Assembly: GCA_030054275.1 (NCBI GenBank)
Contig: JASGCF010000116.1
Coordinates: 1 to 9,146, forward strand
Direction: 5' to 3'
DNA from: Limnohabitans sp.
Lineage (GTDB): Bacteria > Planctomycetota > Phycisphaerae > Phycisphaerales > SM1A02
DNA: 9,146 nucleotides
Shown: piece after piece, positions 8,001 through 9,146 of the stretch
How positions within the stretch are numbered: the stretch's first letter is position 1
How the letters are laid out: each line of letters starts with the position of its first letter
Made by a program: the position numbers and the translations under genes
The notes under the pieces: generated by a model
The model's database searches: none
What the model saw: only the letters and a program-made list of their open reading frames with translations
Told to the model about the DNA's origin: nothing

Positions 8001-8177
8001 CCGATACTTCGCCTTTTTCGCTTGCGCAAGGGTGGGATGTCCGCCTTCGAGGCCAGATCCTGCAGGCTGCCACATCCCGATTTGGATGGGCTCGCGAAGC
8101 GGGAAGGCGGTTGGGAGGAGAACTTCGTTGGAGAAGTTCTCGTAGCGAATGGCTGCGTACTGAAGATTGGGTAGCAC
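5010..8177 (-). CDS. Alpha-mannosidase, glycoside hydrolase family 38 (EC 3.2.1.24)
   Basis: This 1055-residue enzyme is full length for the cytosolic/vacuolar-type GH38 group (yeast Ams1-like), which releases terminal alpha-linked mannose using a metal ion, usually zinc. A beta-rich N-terminal domain (about 1-190) precedes the catalytic domain. GHAHIDTAWLWPL (253-265) supplies probable metal ligands His256 and Asp258. WEPGGAMWIEPD follows at 322-333, and YLPDTFGFP (367-375) has Asp370 as predicted nucleophile and ligand. LYLELHRGTYTSQA (527-540) has His531 as the fourth probable ligand, and NQFHDILPGSSIEAVY (587-602) is typical of this subgroup. The C-terminal beta-domains include SPLFPDPNCDRGSHAFTYAIMPH (906-928). 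No signal peptide is seen, so it is probably cytoplasmic. The start is GTG: an in-frame TAG lies at 8189-8187, the first in-frame ATG is at codon 35, and AGGA sits seven bases upstream. It is the first gene of the leftward set. Confidence 0.96.
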   Translation of the reverse strand: MLPNLQYAAIRYENFSNEVLLPTAFPLREPIQIGMWQPAGSGLEGGHPTLAQAKKAKYRPVQLGLRWGPVWSTAWFRLTGRVPTEMRGHTVALRFSCGTEGTLWRNGVPFQGFDPYRDLAFLWPKAKGGEKVELLVEGACNLPLGISTFWWDHPELQTRWREPKPGRLESAELVVVDEAAWRYAQAWDFLRRLMLALPEDSPRAIEIANGFRDIHACIDARDPVPGMEETATALDELVQGGAHTPATACVAVGHAHIDTAWLWPLRETRRKCVRSFSNVLRLQERFDNFHFLCSQAQQYAYVKEDAPEVYAQIARRVKEGRWEPGGAMWIEPDCTCPSGESFVRQIVHGTGFWEREFGAAGKQRFLYLPDTFGFPPCLPQIARLGGLDTFITNKMSWCETNRFPHVTFMWRGLDGTELLTHLTPGHNYNSSIEPKDMLYGEKNLIVQDGQSFFSSAIPVWLQPFGFGDGGGGPTDWQIARAELAADCAGLPRFEQHRVDVFCGRLHAGREALEAAGRPLASWDGELYLELHRGTYTSQAWLKRQNRLAESALRDIEALACSHPRITAKERDAFRERIDGAWKDVLLNQFHDILPGSSIEAVYKDARADHARIMSVAMEERDLLEDAFASIAETRGMRQPVLVRNASSTARCGIVDLGDGVLMEAKSVPALGVRVLDAAEIGSLPETVEVKATKRGVTMSNGIVRAHIDLAGRVAELEHLATRRMANMRDARGRMLPLNQLALYEDRPRRWEAWDTDRDYEDKVELVEDDCEIAITEAHPLRCAVKVERALGEKSRLWQTYRLDAASGRLEVFTEVEWHETQRLLRALFPCGVRSRHAWFGTQYGAIERPIYRNTSWEEARFEVPGHAWMDVAEPGFGVAVLDDGRYGRSALASAQGATLGLSLLKSPLFPDPNCDRGSHAFTYAIMPHAEDWRVAGVDHAADCLREPLRAIALKPAQKGVLSGAWAPFDVLASQPMRVEISAWKPAEDGRGRILRLVETRGARGDVQIFWNVDAKRVTPVDLMERALSREGLAHSPNAATLLRMNPFEIVTLRVE

Positions 8178-8238
8178 GCGCGCATCCTAACGCGCAATTT
8201 TTAGTTCCTGCGCGGCTTCCTTCGGGCACAATACGAAC
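8178..8238. promoter_or_regulatory. 61-bp divergent intergenic region between alpha-mannosidase and the plus-strand membrane protein
   Basis: The two flanking genes point away from each other, so promoters for both, at least for the mannosidase set, should lie here or extend into the opposite coding sequence. The only AT-rich patch is CAATTTTTAG (8195-8204), which could serve as a -10 region for the leftward genes, but I see no -35 at standard spacing. CACAAT at 8228-8233 resembles a -10 for the rightward gene, but it is almost on top of the ATG and would imply a nearly leaderless transcript. No clear operator palindrome for a known regulator family was found. Confidence 0.4.
8185..8188 (-). 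promoter_or_regulatory. Ribosome-binding site of the alpha-mannosidase gene, in a small hairpin loop
   Basis: The minus strand has AGGA at 8188-8185, seven bases before the GTG start at 8177. It is flanked by GCGCG (8195-8191) and CGCGC (8182-8178), which could pair as a five-bp GC stem leaving the Shine-Dalgarno in an eight-base loop directly before the start codon. The site fixes the GTG start; whether the hairpin forms or regulates is speculative. Confidence 0.6.
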
Positions 8239-9146
8239 ATGCAACAGTCGAAGATTCTGTCGCTCTTTGCGGTCTGTGTGGTACTTGCCTTCGCGAGCGT
8301 CGCGTTTGCTTCTGGCGACGGCGGTTCAAGTTCCGCGACGGCACCTTTGGCTACCACTGCCTCGACAAGCGCACTCATCGCGCAGCCTGAATCGCGCGCG
8401 AACATGGTCGCGTCGGGAATTGCCCAAATCACTGGTCTCGCCATTTCCCCGCTCATCGTGCTGGTCGCCATCGGTTGGGCAGACTTCTTCGGATTGGGCG
8501 GAAGCAACGCAACACAGTTACCTCTGCACGCAAATCCTTGGTTCCTCGTGCCGTGCTCCATCGTGCTGACACTTGCGCTCTTGAAAAAAATCGCATCGCC
8601 TGCGATTCCGCTTCCCGTTCGCAAATTGCTGGATGCCTGCGAGTATTTCGAAGCGAAACTCTCGGCACTTGTCGCGGCGGGCGTGCTACTTCCCACGCTT
8701 ATCTCGACCATGGCTGCCGCAACTGGCGCGCCCGATCCAACTGGGACACAGACAGCCGCATTCTTCTCTGGAACGGCGGCATATGTCGTGCTCGTTCCCG
8801 TCGCACTCCTCATCTTTGGATCGGTGTGGATCACCTTTCATGTGATTGATGCACTCATCGTGCTCAGCCCATTTGCGATCGTCGACACGATGTTGGTTGC
8901 ACTGCGGGGCGCAATTTTGGGTGTGCTTGGACTTGCGTTTCTTGTCAGTCCATATCTTGCACTTGCCTTCGCAATTCCGCTCATTGTGTTGAGTTTTCTG
9001 CTTGCGGGCTGGTGTGTGCGGCTCGATCTCTTCGCGCTCTGCGTTGCCACGGATCTGCTCTTTGGCCGCGATGGTGACCTCGCGCAACCTCGAGCCTTTC
9101 TCGCGCGCCGCGGATTGGGTGCCCCAATTCGCACGATGGGTCACGC
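8239..9146 (+). CDS. Uncharacterised exported or multi-pass membrane protein, 3' end outside the window
   Basis: An ATG at 8239 opens a frame that stays open to the last base (302 codons plus two bases). The N terminus, MQQSKILSLFAVCVVLAFAS, looks like a signal peptide ending in AFA, with predicted cleavage after residue 24. A Ser/Thr/Ala/Gly-rich, low-complexity stretch follows (25-50). Hydrophobic segments lie at about 62-80, 99-116, 140-160, 174-200, 203-218, 222-255 and 257-275, with small polar links such as KKIASPAIPLPVRKLLDACEYFEAK. The last residues (about 277-302) are polar with several Arg. Codon composition resembles the neighbouring genes. I do not recognise a named family; the layout is loosely like DUF4126-type membrane proteins, a weak guess. 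There is no clear Shine-Dalgarno before the ATG. It is transcribed away from the mannosidase genes, so a shared function cannot be assumed. The minus-strand frame over the same bases (8187-8834) looks like a shadow. Confidence 0.8.
   Translation, partial: MQQSKILSLFAVCVVLAFASVAFASGDGGSSSATAPLATTASTSALIAQPESRANMVASGIAQITGLAISPLIVLVAIGWADFFGLGGSNATQLPLHANPWFLVPCSIVLTLALLKKIASPAIPLPVRKLLDACEYFEAKLSALVAAGVLLPTLISTMAAATGAPDPTGTQTAAFFSGTAAYVVLVPVALLIFGSVWITFHVIDALIVLSPFAIVDTMLVALRGAILGVLGLAFLVSPYLALAFAIPLIVLSFLLAGWCVRLDLFALCVATDLLFGRDGDLAQPRAFLARRGLGAPIRTMGH

Noticed and set aside
5010..8177. Frameshift or pseudogene in the alpha-mannosidase, suggested by several overlapping minus-strand frames
   Set aside because: The 1055-codon frame is continuous and holds every expected GH38 motif in order with all probable metal ligands. 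The other frames are shadows.
8187..8834. Minus-strand frame of 215 codons
   Set aside because: It is antisense to the plus-strand membrane protein, which has a clear signal peptide and coherent hydrophobic helices. The minus product is Ala/Ser/Thr-rich without features.
8686..9144. Minus-strand frames at the right edge (152 and 98 codons)
   Set aside because: The translations are highly charged and low in hydrophobic residues, the usual mirror of a membrane-protein gene on the other strand. They are shadows of the open plus-strand frame.

Overview
The window reads as part of a GC-rich bacterial chromosome. It holds a compact leftward (minus-strand) gene set for breaking down mannose-containing oligosaccharides. 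In transcription order this is a GH38 alpha-mannosidase (8177 to 5010), a sodium:solute symporter (about 4952 to 2910) and a GH2 beta-mannosidase (2917 to 287). The symporter has a C-terminal extension with a soluble loop containing FDLDRLLYRGKY, two extra membrane helices and an acidic tail. I associate this form with Planctomycetes and other PVC bacteria, so a planctomycete-like host is my best guess. It rests on recalled family resemblance, not on a marker gene.

Region by region: 1-135 is a perfect 16-bp tandem repeat that runs off the left edge, with 8 full units plus a 7-nt part unit. 136-286 is short intergenic sequence downstream of the beta-mannosidase, with no convincing terminator. 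287-8177 is the three-gene set, almost without gaps: about 57 bp (or 6 bp with an upstream GTG start) between the first two genes, and an 8-nt ATG/TGA overlap between the last two. 8178-8238 is a 61-bp divergent intergenic region. From 8239 to the right edge, on the plus strand, is an open-ended coding region for an exported or membrane-embedded protein of unknown function; it has no stop codon inside the window.

How the genes fit together (inference): neither glycosidase has a visible signal peptide, so both probably work in the cytoplasm on small mannosides brought in by the symporter. Alpha-mannosidase would remove non-reducing-end alpha-mannose, exposing a beta-mannoside for the GH2 enzyme. 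That order matches the Man-alpha-Man-beta-GlcNAc core of N-glycans, though algal or fungal mannans are possible sources. No transcriptional regulator, sugar kinase or isomerase lies in the window.

I found no RNA gene, CRISPR array, insertion sequence or recognisable defence system. The three catabolic genes are known families. The least explained items are the tandem repeat, which is stop-free in all six frames, and the truncated plus-strand membrane protein.
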